Source: an uncultured Gallionellaceae bacterium (GTDB taxonomy: Bacteria > Pseudomonadota > Gammaproteobacteria > Burkholderiales > Sulfuricellaceae). Taken from it: a stretch of 6,320 bases of DNA. Below the pieces are notes generated by a model. It did not search any database. It was given only the letters and a program-made list of their open reading frames with translations, and was not told the DNA's origin. The stretch is from positions 1 through 6,320 of the forward strand of contig CALMWM010000184.1 in the NCBI GenBank assembly GCA_937873435.1, read 5' to 3'. Positions 1 through 6,284 of the stretch are shown one piece after another (position 1 is the first letter of the stretch; every line of letters begins with the position of its first letter). The position numbers and the translations under genes are program-made.

Positions 1-915
1 GCGCCCACGGCCTCCCGTTCCCTGACCGTGGTCTACGGCAACGCCAACTGGTCGACGCAAGTCAGCGGCTCCACCAACGACTACTTCAAGGCGCGCAACT
101 GGAAGGCCAAGTCCGGCCGTTTGTTCAGCGAAAGCGAGTTGCGGGCCGGGGCAGCGGTATGCGTCATCGGCAATACCGTGCGCAACAAGCTGTTCGGTAA
201 CTTGGACCCGGTCGGGGGGCGTATCCGCGTGCAAAAAATCGCCTGCGAGGTGATCGGCTTGCTGGAATCCAAGGGCCAGTCTTCCATGGGCAGCGACCAG
301 GACGACCTGGTCGTCATCCCGCTACGCGCCTTCCAGCGCCGCATTGCCGGCAACCAGGACGTTGGCTTGATCCAGGTCTCGGTGCGCGATGGCGCCTCGA
401 CCAGCCGCGCCCAGCAGGAGATCGAGCGCCTGATGCGCGAACGGCGCCATTTGTCGGAAAATGAAGAAAACAACTTCAACGTGATGGACATGAAGGAAAT
501 CACCAAGATGCTCACCTCCACCACCCAGGTGCTGACTGCCCTGCTGAGTGCGGTCGCGGCGGTGAGTTTGCTGGTCGGCGGCATCGGCATCATGAACATC
601 ATGCTGGTGTCGGTGACCGAGCGGACGCGCGAGATCGGGACAAGGCTGGCTATCGGGGCGCTGGAAAAAGAGGTCTTGCTGCAATTCCTGGTGGAGGCCG
701 CGGTATTGTCGTCCTTCGGCGGGATCGTCGGCATCGTGCTGGCGCTGGCGGCATCGGTGGGATTGGCCTCGGTGCTGAATGTGCCGTTCGTCTTCAATGC
801 GCCTATCGTTGCCGTTGCCTTCGTTTTCTCGGCGGCGGTAGGGCTGATCTTCGGCTATTTCCCGGCGAAGAAGGCGGCGCTACTCGATCCGATCGAGGCG
901 TTAAGGCACGAATAG
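1..915 (+). CDS. MacB/FtsX-family ABC transporter permease, C-terminal part (5' truncated by window edge)
   Basis: The reading frame is open from base 1 to a TAG at 913-915, giving 304 visible residues; the true start lies upstream, and the GTG at 28 is an internal Val codon. The first ~160 residues look like the periplasmic MacB-type domain, including a stretch reading VIPLRAFQRR. Three hydrophobic segments follow at about residues 177-205, 226-258 and 268-288. The family signatures are clear: GGIGIMNIMLVSVTERTREIG after the first of these segments, then GTRLAIGA, and the typical C-terminal ending PAKKAALLDPIEALRHE. Such inner-membrane permeases work with an ABC ATPase and often a periplasmic adaptor, exporting macrolides, peptides or lipid-like substrates, or acting as mechanotransmitters. 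The missing part should include the first membrane helix and, if this is a fused MacB, the ATPase. The substrate cannot be told. The gene converges with malQ across 92 bp in which I see no convincing terminator hairpin. Confidence 0.92.
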   Translation, partial: APTASRSLTVVYGNANWSTQVSGSTNDYFKARNWKAKSGRLFSESELRAGAAVCVIGNTVRNKLFGNLDPVGGRIRVQKIACEVIGLLESKGQSSMGSDQDDLVVIPLRAFQRRIAGNQDVGLIQVSVRDGASTSRAQQEIERLMRERRHLSENEENNFNVMDMKEITKMLTSTTQVLTALLSAVAAVSLLVGGIGIMNIMLVSVTERTREIGTRLAIGALEKEVLLQFLVEAAVLSSFGGIVGIVLALAASVGLASVLNVPFVFNAPIVAVAFVFSAAVGLIFGYFPAKKAALLDPIEALRHE

Positions 916-1007
916 AAGGCCGCCGAAACGGGTATGGAGATGTCGCATAAATCGCATTTCAGCCCGACCGGAACGAAGCGGAAGGCAGTTTGTACCCTGA
1001 TGCTCTG

Positions 1008-3230
1008 TCACCGCACTGAACGCTCGCGGCGCAGGACTTCCGCAAGACTTTTGAAACGCTCGTCGTTGCGCCATTCTTCCAGATCCAGCGTCAGGCGCCG
1101 CCGCCAGTTTGGATGCTGGTCGTCGCGGCTGCCGGGCAGATTGGTCTGCTCGGCAATCCCGAGAATATCCTCGGGCTGCACAACCAGCAATTGCGCTGGT
1201 GTTCGGGCGAGATAGGCATGTATCGCCTGAACGAAAAGCTGGGTCAACTCGGGCACCGACACCGGGTGGATACCGGCGCCCTCCGGCAGGAGATGCTCGT
1301 GTTCCAGCGCCATGAGGATGCGGGCGCGATCCTGGGTGCGCGACGCCACCAGGTTTTCGCGCTGCGCCTCGGACGGAAATAGCTGTAACGCTGCGCGCGT
1401 ATCCAAGTCGGCGCCTCGCCATAAACCGTGCAGTGTGGGCAGATCGTGCGTGCTCGCGGCGACCAGCGCTTGGCGCGGATAGTCTGCGGGCGGTTTGAAT
1501 GTCCCATCCTCGCAGCGCTCGAACAGAAAAGGGTGGTAGGAGAGGAAACCGGCGCTGGCGAGGCGAGGGCGCAAACCTTCAGGCACGGTGCCGAGATCCT
1601 CGCCGATCACCAGGCAGCGGTTGCGCTGGCTTTCCAGCGCAACGATTCCAAGCATGTCCTGGAGCGGATAGGCGACATAGGCGCCATGCGTCGCCGCCAT
1701 GCCGGCAGGCACCCAGAAAACGCGGGCAAGGCCCATCACATGATCGATGCGCAGGGCACCCGCATGACGCATGTTGGCACGCAACACTTCGATTAGCGGC
1801 GCATAAGCCACCTCGCGCAGGCGATGGGGTATGAAGGGCGGCAGCCCCCAGTCCTGGCCGAACAAGTTGAAATCGTCGGGCGGTGCGCCAGCATAAGCGC
1901 CGGCGGCGAACACGTCCTGCCACGACCAAGCTTCGGCGCCGCCGGGATTTACGCCGACGGCGAGATCCTGGTAAAGGCCGACGGCGAGGCCGCGCAGCCA
2001 CGACTGGCGACCGACTTCGGACAATTGCGCGTCGGCCAGCCATTGCAGCCAGGCGAAAAAATCCACCCGCTCGGCGTTGCTTGCGGCGAACTCTGCGACG
2101 GCTGGTGCCGCCGGGTCGCGGTAGGTTTCCGGCCAGGCAGGCCAGCCCCAGACGTTGGAGTCTTGCGCGCGGAAGTGCTCCTGTAGCGCCTCGAAGCGGG
2201 CCTGGTTTTCGAGGACGCTGCCCTGCATCCAGCGAAATTCGCGGAAGGCGCGCGCACGTTCGCTGTTATGGGCGAGGTGATGTGTGCGGAAATGGCCGAA
2301 GAGCAGTTCCAGCACCTCGCGCTTGGCAGCAGCGACATCGGGGTAATTCACCAATTCCTCGGCACGCAGGTGATGCAGGCGGGCTTGGAAGCTTTCCGAC
2401 GCGACCATCTCTTGTGCGGCTGCGCATTCGCGGAATTCCGGCAGTGCCTCGACGTCCAGATAAAGTATGTTGGTAAAGGCGCGGCTCGACGGGCTGTAGG
2501 GGCTGATGCGCGCCGGATCGTCCGGGAACATCGCGTGCAGCGGATTGACGCCGACGATGCCGGCCCCGGCATCCGCCGCCAGGTCGATAAGGTTGCGCAA
2601 GTCGGTGAAATCGCCGATGCCCCAATTGCGCTGCGAGCATATGCCGTATAGCTGCACGGACGGCCCCCAGACACGACCGCCTTGTCCGCCGTCGTCGCGT
2701 ATGCTGTCCGGCTGGTAACAGGAGGGCGGCACCACGATCAGCGGCATGGTGGGACGGTCGCAGTTATCCGGTAGGTCGAGTTCAAGGCGGTGATAGCCAG
2801 TCACATCGATGGAAGGCAGGTCGAGGGCAAAGCGCAGAAACTCGCCGCTGGCGCATCGGCGCTGGCCCAGCTGCGGCAGCGCGGCAGGAGTGAATTCCAC
2901 CGTATGGGTTTCGCCGCCTTCGCGGCGCAACGTCCAGCGATGTGGCCGGTGGGCATCTGCTGCTGGCAAGCTCAGCGGCACCCGCAGCACCTCGCCGCTG
3001 CGCACGACCAGAACGGGAGGCAAAGGATCATGCCATTCCTCGTCCTCAAGCCCTTGCAAGAGCAATGCGGGATCGTCGTTCAGCGGTTGCTGCATGGCGG
3101 AGAGCAGAGCGCGGCGGGTTTCATCCGAAGTCGCGTGCAGTGTTCCCCAGATGTCGTGATATTCGGTCGCAATCCCGTAGCGGGCGGCCAGATCCGCCAG
3201 GGTGGCGGAGGAAAAGTCAGGAATTGTCAT
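1008..3230 (-). CDS. malQ: 4-alpha-glucanotransferase (amylomaltase), glycoside hydrolase family 77
   Basis: The 740-residue cytoplasmic enzyme transfers alpha-1,4-glucan segments between maltodextrins and releases glucose, in maltodextrin use or glycogen turnover. It is of the long E. coli-like type: residues 1-60 match the MalQ N-terminal helical region (LADLAARYGIATEYHDIWG), about 70-165 form an N-terminal beta domain, and the GH77 barrel follows from about 190 (RNWGIGDFTDL; NPLHAMFPDDPARISPYSPSSR). All three catalytic acids are visible: nucleophile D496 in LRIDHVMG, acid/base E544 in VIGEDLGTVP, and D596 in ASTHDLPTLHG. The family ending EDILGIAEQTNLPGS with QHPNWRRR is intact at 687-711. 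An in-frame TGA four codons upstream (3240-3242) fixes ATG 3230 as the earliest start, although only a weak GAG Shine-Dalgarno (SD) element precedes it. No other glycogen or maltose gene is visible beside it. It appears monocistronic within the window. Confidence 0.97.
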   Translation of the reverse strand: MTIPDFSSATLADLAARYGIATEYHDIWGTLHATSDETRRALLSAMQQPLNDDPALLLQGLEDEEWHDPLPPVLVVRSGEVLRVPLSLPAADAHRPHRWTLRREGGETHTVEFTPAALPQLGQRRCASGEFLRFALDLPSIDVTGYHRLELDLPDNCDRPTMPLIVVPPSCYQPDSIRDDGGQGGRVWGPSVQLYGICSQRNWGIGDFTDLRNLIDLAADAGAGIVGVNPLHAMFPDDPARISPYSPSSRAFTNILYLDVEALPEFRECAAAQEMVASESFQARLHHLRAEELVNYPDVAAAKREVLELLFGHFRTHHLAHNSERARAFREFRWMQGSVLENQARFEALQEHFRAQDSNVWGWPAWPETYRDPAAPAVAEFAASNAERVDFFAWLQWLADAQLSEVGRQSWLRGLAVGLYQDLAVGVNPGGAEAWSWQDVFAAGAYAGAPPDDFNLFGQDWGLPPFIPHRLREVAYAPLIEVLRANMRHAGALRIDHVMGLARVFWVPAGMAATHGAYVAYPLQDMLGIVALESQRNRCLVIGEDLGTVPEGLRPRLASAGFLSYHPFLFERCEDGTFKPPADYPRQALVAASTHDLPTLHGLWRGADLDTRAALQLFPSEAQRENLVASRTQDRARILMALEHEHLLPEGAGIHPVSVPELTQLFVQAIHAYLARTPAQLLVVQPEDILGIAEQTNLPGSRDDQHPNWRRRLTLDLEEWRNDERFKSLAEVLRRERSVR

Positions 3231-3244
3231 ACATTTTACTCATT

Positions 3245-3254
3245 CTGGTACCAG
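3245..3254. repeat. 10-bp perfect palindrome CTGGTACCAG in the malQ leader
   Basis: CTGGTACCAG is its own reverse complement and lies 15-24 bases upstream of the malQ ATG. It partly abuts the larger hairpin at 3253-3278. It could be one half of an operator or a small structural element near the ribosome binding region, or chance. No regulator family can be named from it. Confidence 0.4.
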
Positions 3255-3278
3255 GCAACCGACCAGGGTCGGCAGCCT
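3253..3278 (-). promoter_or_regulatory. Imperfect stem-loop in the malQ leader
   Basis: The core CCGACC-AG-GGTCGG (3259-3272) is flanked by AGGC and GCCT (3253-3256 and 3275-3278). In the malQ-sense transcript the arms can pair with one U-U mismatch and one G-U wobble, giving about eleven pairs around a four-base loop. The element ends 23 bases before the start codon. No U-run follows it, so it is not an obvious terminator. A role as an operator or in control of translation is inference. Confidence 0.4.
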
Positions 3279-3340
3279 GCCGCCGGCAAGTCCGGCCTGT
3301 TCAAAATCAGGGGTGCTGAAGATGAATCTACCGCCGGGTG

Positions 3341-3358
3341 GCCTTCAGTGCCGAAGGC
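3341..3358. repeat. Short inverted repeat GCCTTC-N6-GAAGGC
   Basis: Two perfect 6-bp arms (3341-3346 and 3353-3358) enclose a 6-base loop, AGTGCC on the plus strand. It lies about 110 bases upstream of malQ. No T-run follows on either strand, so a terminator is unlikely. It may fold in a long malQ leader if transcription starts further upstream. Confidence 0.35.
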
Positions 3359-3390
3359 ATACTGCATGGTAGCTTTTCCATCCAGATAAC

Positions 3391-3400
3391 TTCAATTGAA
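3391..3400. repeat. 10-bp palindrome TTCAATTGAA, possible operator
   Basis: TTCAATTGAA is a perfect palindrome in the AT-rich upstream region of malQ. On the minus strand it overlaps a weak -35-like TTGAAG (3390-3395), which sits 18 bases from a -10-like TACCAT (3366-3371). That placement would suit a dimeric repressor, but a 10-bp AT-rich palindrome can also arise by chance. Confidence 0.25.
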
Positions 3401-3464
3401 TTAGCTTGAGTGTCATGTGAAGAAGCAATTCACGTACAAGCTCCGCAATATTCTCAGTCAGCAC

Positions 3465-3493
3465 TTTATAACGATATTTCGTTACTCCAACAA
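3465..3493 (-). promoter_or_regulatory. Candidate sigma-70-like promoter for malQ
   Basis: Reading the minus strand, TTGTTG (3493-3488) is followed after 17 bases by TATAAA (3470-3465). The -10 matches the consensus at five of six positions and the -35 at three of six. It lies immediately downstream of the intrinsic terminator of the preceding operon, in the AT-rich part of the gap, where a promoter for malQ is expected. It would give a leader of about 220-230 bases. The weaker pair TTGAAG/TACCAT nearer malQ is an alternative. Confidence 0.3.
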
Positions 3494-3536
3494 AATAAAA
3501 TGCGCCCCTGATGCCTGCGGCAATCAGGGGCGCATT
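3489..3536 (-). terminator. Strong Rho-independent terminator of the por-type operon
   Basis: AATGCGCCCCTGAT (3499-3512) and ATCAGGGGCGCATT (3523-3536) are exact reverse complements, a 14-bp perfect stem with a 10-base loop. Within that loop GCC and GGC could pair further. On the minus strand the stem runs directly into a T-rich tract, TTATTTTGTT (3498-3489). The stem begins 18 bases past the TAA of the flavoprotein gene. The plus-strand side lacks a T-run, so termination should act in the minus direction, insulating malQ from the upstream operon. Confidence 0.93.
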
Positions 3537-3554
3537 CTGCCAGTTGCTCGGGTA

Positions 3555-5243
3555 TTACAACTCTTCCTTCATCGCGATGAATCCGCTAGGACATTCATGT
3601 GCGCACAGACCGCAGCCCTTGCAGTAGTCGTAATCAAATACGTAATGCGAACCGTCGCTCGCCAGTTCGGTGGTTTTCAATACCGCTGTGTCGGGACATA
3701 ACGTCCAGCAATTGTCACAGGCAAAGCAGTTGCCGCAGGAGAAGCAGCGCTGGCTTTCGGCGTAAATCGCCGACTGGCTCAAATCGCCTTCGATTTCCTC
3801 GCAACCTTTGCGTGCTTCCGGGGAAAGTATCGGTGTTTTGATCCGCGGAGTATGCTCGAAATAATTCAGATTGATCCGGGAGTAGGGAATGCTTTGTGCA
3901 GGGGCAGCATCCGGCAGTTCATTTCCCTGGATATAAGCAGCAATGGCTTCCGCCGCGCGTCGCCCGTCGCCCACCGCGCCGCTCAGGGTGCCTCGACCGC
4001 CACGGGCGTCGCCGCCGACAAAGATGCCGGGATGCTTGGCCAGCGCTCCCCAAGGGTCAACCGTAAAGAACGGCTTGTTTTCCAGCAAGCTTTCGACGCC
4101 GAACGGCGACACTTCCTGGCCGATTGCGGGGATCACTTGTTCGACATGGAGCACGGTTTCAGTCCCTTCGAACGCCTTGGTTTCCAGCTTGCCGTTGGCC
4201 TGTTTCACTTTTTTCATGTGAACCAGTTCCAGGCCGACCACTTTTTCGCCGCGCAGGATGAGACGGCGGATGCCGCGGAACTCATGGAAAATCACGCCTT
4301 CTTCTTGCGCCTGGGTAATTTCGCGGGGAATCGCCGTCATCGTGATTTCCTGTGGCACGCCCTGACCAGGCAGCGCCTGGTGGGTGATGACATGGACTTC
4401 GCGGGTGCCTGTGCGTTTCAGAACGCGAGCGATATCGACAGCAGTGTTGCCGCCGCCGACAATGGCAACGCTTTGCGGCGTCGGTACCGAACCGATGGCA
4501 ACCCATTCCTCCAGCAATTCCAGGCCGTTGCGCAAACTGCGCGGGGTTACGCCATCGACGCTCCATTCGCGTCCGTGGCGGTTGCCGATGCCGAGGAATA
4601 CGGCAGCATAATCACGCTGCAAGTCTTCGATATAGAAATCACGACCCAGACGTTTTTGCGGCTCGAAACGCATCCCGGTCGCCAGCAAACGAGTCACTTC
4701 CGCATTCAGTACATCTCGTGGCAAACGGTATTGGGGAATGGCAGTGCGCAGTACGCCACCCGCCTCAGGCAATTCGTCAAACAGGGTAACGTTAAAGCCG
4801 CGCTGAATCAGATGATAGGCCGCCGACAATCCTGCTGGTCCGGCGCCGACCACGGCAACCGTGGGTGCGATAACGGAAGGAGATTTTACTGGATATGCCC
4901 AATTGTTCTTGATCGCCTCGTCGCCGAGAAAGCGTTCGGCACTATGTATCGACAGCGCCTCATCGTACTGGCCGCGATTGCAAGCATTCTCGCAAGGGTG
5001 GTGGCAGACCCGTCCGGTTACCGCGGGAAGCGGATTGACCCTGACGATGGTTTCCCAAGCCTCCTGGAAACGCCCTTCGGCGATTTTTGCCAGGTAGGCT
5101 TGGGCATCCTCGCCTGCCGGGCAGGCATTGTGGCAAGGAGCATCCTGATGTTCATGCACCGGCTTTTGCACCCGCCAGGTGCCGGTATGGTATTGCAGGG
5201 AGGATGCTGGATAGGCAAAAGCGCCACGAGTCATGACAGCCAT
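3555..5243 (-). CDS. GltD-like FAD/NAD(P) oxidoreductase with C-terminal 2[4Fe-4S] ferredoxin domain, partner of the PorB-type subunit
   Basis: The 562-residue protein resembles the glutamate synthase small subunit (GltD) fused to a ferredoxin. The N-terminal Fe-S region has C37, C41, C80, C84 and C88 (PCHNACPAG; GRVCHHPCENACNRG). The FAD Rossmann motif VAVVGAGPAGLSAAYHL begins near residue 129, the NAD(P) Rossmann motif VAIVGGGNTAVDIARVLKR near 259, and the second FAD-binding motif GIFVGGDARGGRGTLSGAVGDG near 406. Residues ~495-562 carry two Cys motifs: C500, C503, C506, C509, C512, C516 followed by P, then C541, C544, C547, C551 followed by P. ATG 5243 is preferred over TTG 5258 because AAAGG sits 7 bases before it. 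The gene lies 51 bp after porB and ends at a strong terminator, so it is probably the last gene of the operon. No GltB partner is visible. The likely role is passing electrons between the 2-oxoacid oxidoreductase and NAD(P)H; a free NADPH:ferredoxin oxidoreductase is the alternative. The first CxxC of GltD appears to be missing. Confidence 0.9.
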   Translation of the reverse strand: MAVMTRGAFAYPASSLQYHTGTWRVQKPVHEHQDAPCHNACPAGEDAQAYLAKIAEGRFQEAWETIVRVNPLPAVTGRVCHHPCENACNRGQYDEALSIHSAERFLGDEAIKNNWAYPVKSPSVIAPTVAVVGAGPAGLSAAYHLIQRGFNVTLFDELPEAGGVLRTAIPQYRLPRDVLNAEVTRLLATGMRFEPQKRLGRDFYIEDLQRDYAAVFLGIGNRHGREWSVDGVTPRSLRNGLELLEEWVAIGSVPTPQSVAIVGGGNTAVDIARVLKRTGTREVHVITHQALPGQGVPQEITMTAIPREITQAQEEGVIFHEFRGIRRLILRGEKVVGLELVHMKKVKQANGKLETKAFEGTETVLHVEQVIPAIGQEVSPFGVESLLENKPFFTVDPWGALAKHPGIFVGGDARGGRGTLSGAVGDGRRAAEAIAAYIQGNELPDAAPAQSIPYSRINLNYFEHTPRIKTPILSPEARKGCEEIEGDLSQSAIYAESQRCFSCGNCFACDNCWTLCPDTAVLKTTELASDGSHYVFDYDYCKGCGLCAHECPSGFIAMKEEL

Positions 5244-5250
5244 TTTGTTA

Positions 5251-5255
5251 CCTTT
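5251..5255 (-). promoter_or_regulatory. Ribosome binding site of the GltD-like gene
   Basis: AAAGG on the minus strand lies 7 bases before ATG 5243. It decides the start: the in-frame TTG at 5256-5258 would place this SD inside the coding region and has no comparable SD of its own. Confidence 0.75.
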
Positions 5256-5262
5256 CAATTTA

Positions 5263-5287
5263 TTGCATTGTTTTGTTAATGCAAAAC
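5263..5287 (-). repeat. Two overlapping, mutually exclusive inverted repeats in the porB-flavoprotein gap
   Basis: On the minus strand GTTTTG (5287-5282) pairs with CAAAAC (5275-5270) around CATTAA. Alternatively TTGCATT (5284-5278) pairs with AATGCAA (5269-5263) around AACAAAAC. The arms share bases, so only one can form at a time. Both stems are AT-rich and weak, and they end 7 bases before the SD sequence of the downstream gene. They may be an mRNA processing or translation-tuning element, or simply a product of AT-rich sequence. Confidence 0.4.
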
Positions 5288-5294
5288 ATTATTA

Positions 5295-6284
5295 TTAAGC
5301 CCAGCGAATGCCGCCACGACGCACCGTGTCCGCGCCTTCGCTATCGAAAGGATCGACTCCGTCGCCACGCAGGCCGTAAATTTCAATGTGATGGTTGGCA
5401 ATCGCCTGCAAGTGTTCGAGTTCCTCCAGTGCGCGCGGATCGTCTTTGAATAAGTGACCGAAGCGTTGTTGCGCCTTGAGGTATTCCACAACCGGTTTGG
5501 GGGTGCGTAACGGCATGGCACCGGTGAGTTCGCCGCGCTCCAGTTCGATCAGCGGGAATAGCCCGGTTTGCACCGCCAGCCGTGCGACCTCGATGCTTAC
5601 CGCGCCGTCATGGCCCCAGCCCAACGGGCAGGGTGCATGGATTTGCAGGAAGGATGCCCCTTCGATTGCCATGGCACGCCGCACTTTCTTGCGGATGTCG
5701 GAGGGATAGGCAACTGAGGCAGTGGCTGCGTAAGCGACATGATGCGCAGCGATGATCGAGATGATGTCTTTCTTCAGGTGGCGCTTGCCCATGCGTTCCT
5801 TGCCGACCGGCGAGGTGGTAGTGGCAGCGGCATGTGGGGTGGAACTGGAACGCTGGATGCCGGTATTCATGTAGGCTTCGTTGTCGTAGCACACGTAAAG
5901 CACGTTATGGTTGCGCTCCAGCATCCCTGACAGAGCCTGGAAGCCGATGTCGAAGGTGCTGCCGTCGCCGCCCATGGCAATCACCTTGGTGGATTTGCCC
6001 TGAGCCTTCATGGCGGCTTCCATGCCGGAAGCTATGGCAGCTGCGTTTTCAAACAGGGAATGCATCCACGGCAAGCGCCAGGCCGATTCTGGCCAGGGCG
6101 TGGTAAAGACTTCGAGACAGCCTGTGGCGTTGGAGATCATCACGTCGGGGCCGGCAGCCTCCGTCACCAACCGCGCGGCTAGTGCCTGACCGCAACCGAG
6201 GCAGGCACGATGCCCGGATTCGAGACCGGCAAAGCGCGGCTGTTTGCGCCGCAACTCACTCAAGGGAATGGATATTTCGTTCAT
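5295..6284 (-). CDS. porB: 2-oxoacid (probably pyruvate):ferredoxin oxidoreductase, TPP-binding beta subunit
   Basis: The 329-residue length is usual for a PorB-type subunit of the multi-subunit OFOR family. This subunit binds thiamine pyrophosphate and a [4Fe-4S] cluster next to it; the complex interconverts a 2-oxoacid plus CoA with acyl-CoA, CO2 and reduced ferredoxin in the cytoplasm. The four expected cluster cysteines are present: C28 and C31 (RACLGCGQ), C56 (NATGCLEVF) and C219 (HAPCPLGWGH). The TPP/Mg motif is GGDGSTFDIGFQALSG (105-120), followed by YDNEAYMNTGIQRSSSTP (133-150). ATG 6284 has AGAGGA (6292-6297) seven bases upstream. The gene is 51 bp upstream of the GltD-like gene on the same strand and is very likely cotranscribed with it. 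The alpha and gamma subunits are not in the window and should lie beyond base 6320. Pyruvate is the commonest substrate for this motif set, but 2-oxoglutarate-, oxalate- or phenylglyoxylate-type enzymes cannot be excluded by eye. Confidence 0.93.
   Translation of the reverse strand: MNEISIPLSELRRKQPRFAGLESGHRACLGCGQALAARLVTEAAGPDVMISNATGCLEVFTTPWPESAWRLPWMHSLFENAAAIASGMEAAMKAQGKSTKVIAMGGDGSTFDIGFQALSGMLERNHNVLYVCYDNEAYMNTGIQRSSSTPHAAATTTSPVGKERMGKRHLKKDIISIIAAHHVAYAATASVAYPSDIRKKVRRAMAIEGASFLQIHAPCPLGWGHDGAVSIEVARLAVQTGLFPLIELERGELTGAMPLRTPKPVVEYLKAQQRFGHLFKDDPRALEELEHLQAIANHHIEIYGLRGDGVDPFDSEGADTVRRGGIRWA

Larger units (their letters stand above)
3231..3554. other. Non-coding intergenic region between malQ and the por-type operon
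   Basis: This 324-bp gap separates the malQ start from the 3' end of the flavoprotein gene; both are on the minus strand. It holds no supported gene. The part nearest malQ (about 3241-3360) is GC-rich and dense in short inverted repeats: 3245-3254, 3253-3278, 3270-3282, 3282-3296 and 3341-3358. The part from about 3370 to 3500 is markedly AT-rich, contains the palindrome TTCAATTGAA and promoter-like hexamers, and ends in the intrinsic terminator of the upstream operon. The simplest reading is terminator, then promoter, then a structured malQ leader, all on the minus strand. Confidence 0.8.

Noticed and set aside
81..797. Minus-strand open frame (238 codons) opposite the permease
   Set aside because: It lies wholly inside the MacB-type gene, is rich in Ser, Arg and Thr with no recognisable domain, and is explained as a shadow of the conserved plus-strand frame.
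916..1007. Possible bidirectional terminator between the convergent permease and malQ genes
   Set aside because: I could not find a stable hairpin with a T-run on either strand. Only a short direct repeat, TCGCAT-AAA-TCGCAT (943-957), is present.
1883..2476. Plus-strand open frame within malQ
   Set aside because: The translation is extremely Arg-rich and low in complexity, typical of an antisense shadow in GC-rich DNA. It overlaps the malQ catalytic region.
3415..3435. CRP-like site (TGTGA ... TCAC) upstream of malQ
   Set aside because: The half sites TGTGA and TCACG are separated by eight bases rather than the six of the CRP consensus, and the right half is imperfect. GTGAA-N7-TTCAC remains only as a short inverted repeat.
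3417..3701. Plus-strand 94-codon frame crossing the terminator and the flavoprotein 3' end
   Set aside because: It runs through the intrinsic terminator stem and antisense to conserved ferredoxin cysteine codons, starts without a good SD and has no recognisable motif.
3555..5243. Annotation as a true glutamate synthase small subunit (gltD)
   Set aside because: No large GltB subunit is adjacent, the neighbour is PorB, a C-terminal ferredoxin domain is fused on, and the N-terminal Fe-S motif is not the standard GltD one.
3852..5279. Long plus-strand open frame (475 codons) opposite the GltD-like gene
   Set aside because: It is in the same codon register as the minus-strand gene, so its stops would require TTA, CTA or TCA codons in the sense gene, which GC-rich genes avoid. 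The minus strand has clear FAD, NAD(P) and Fe-S motifs; the plus translation has none.
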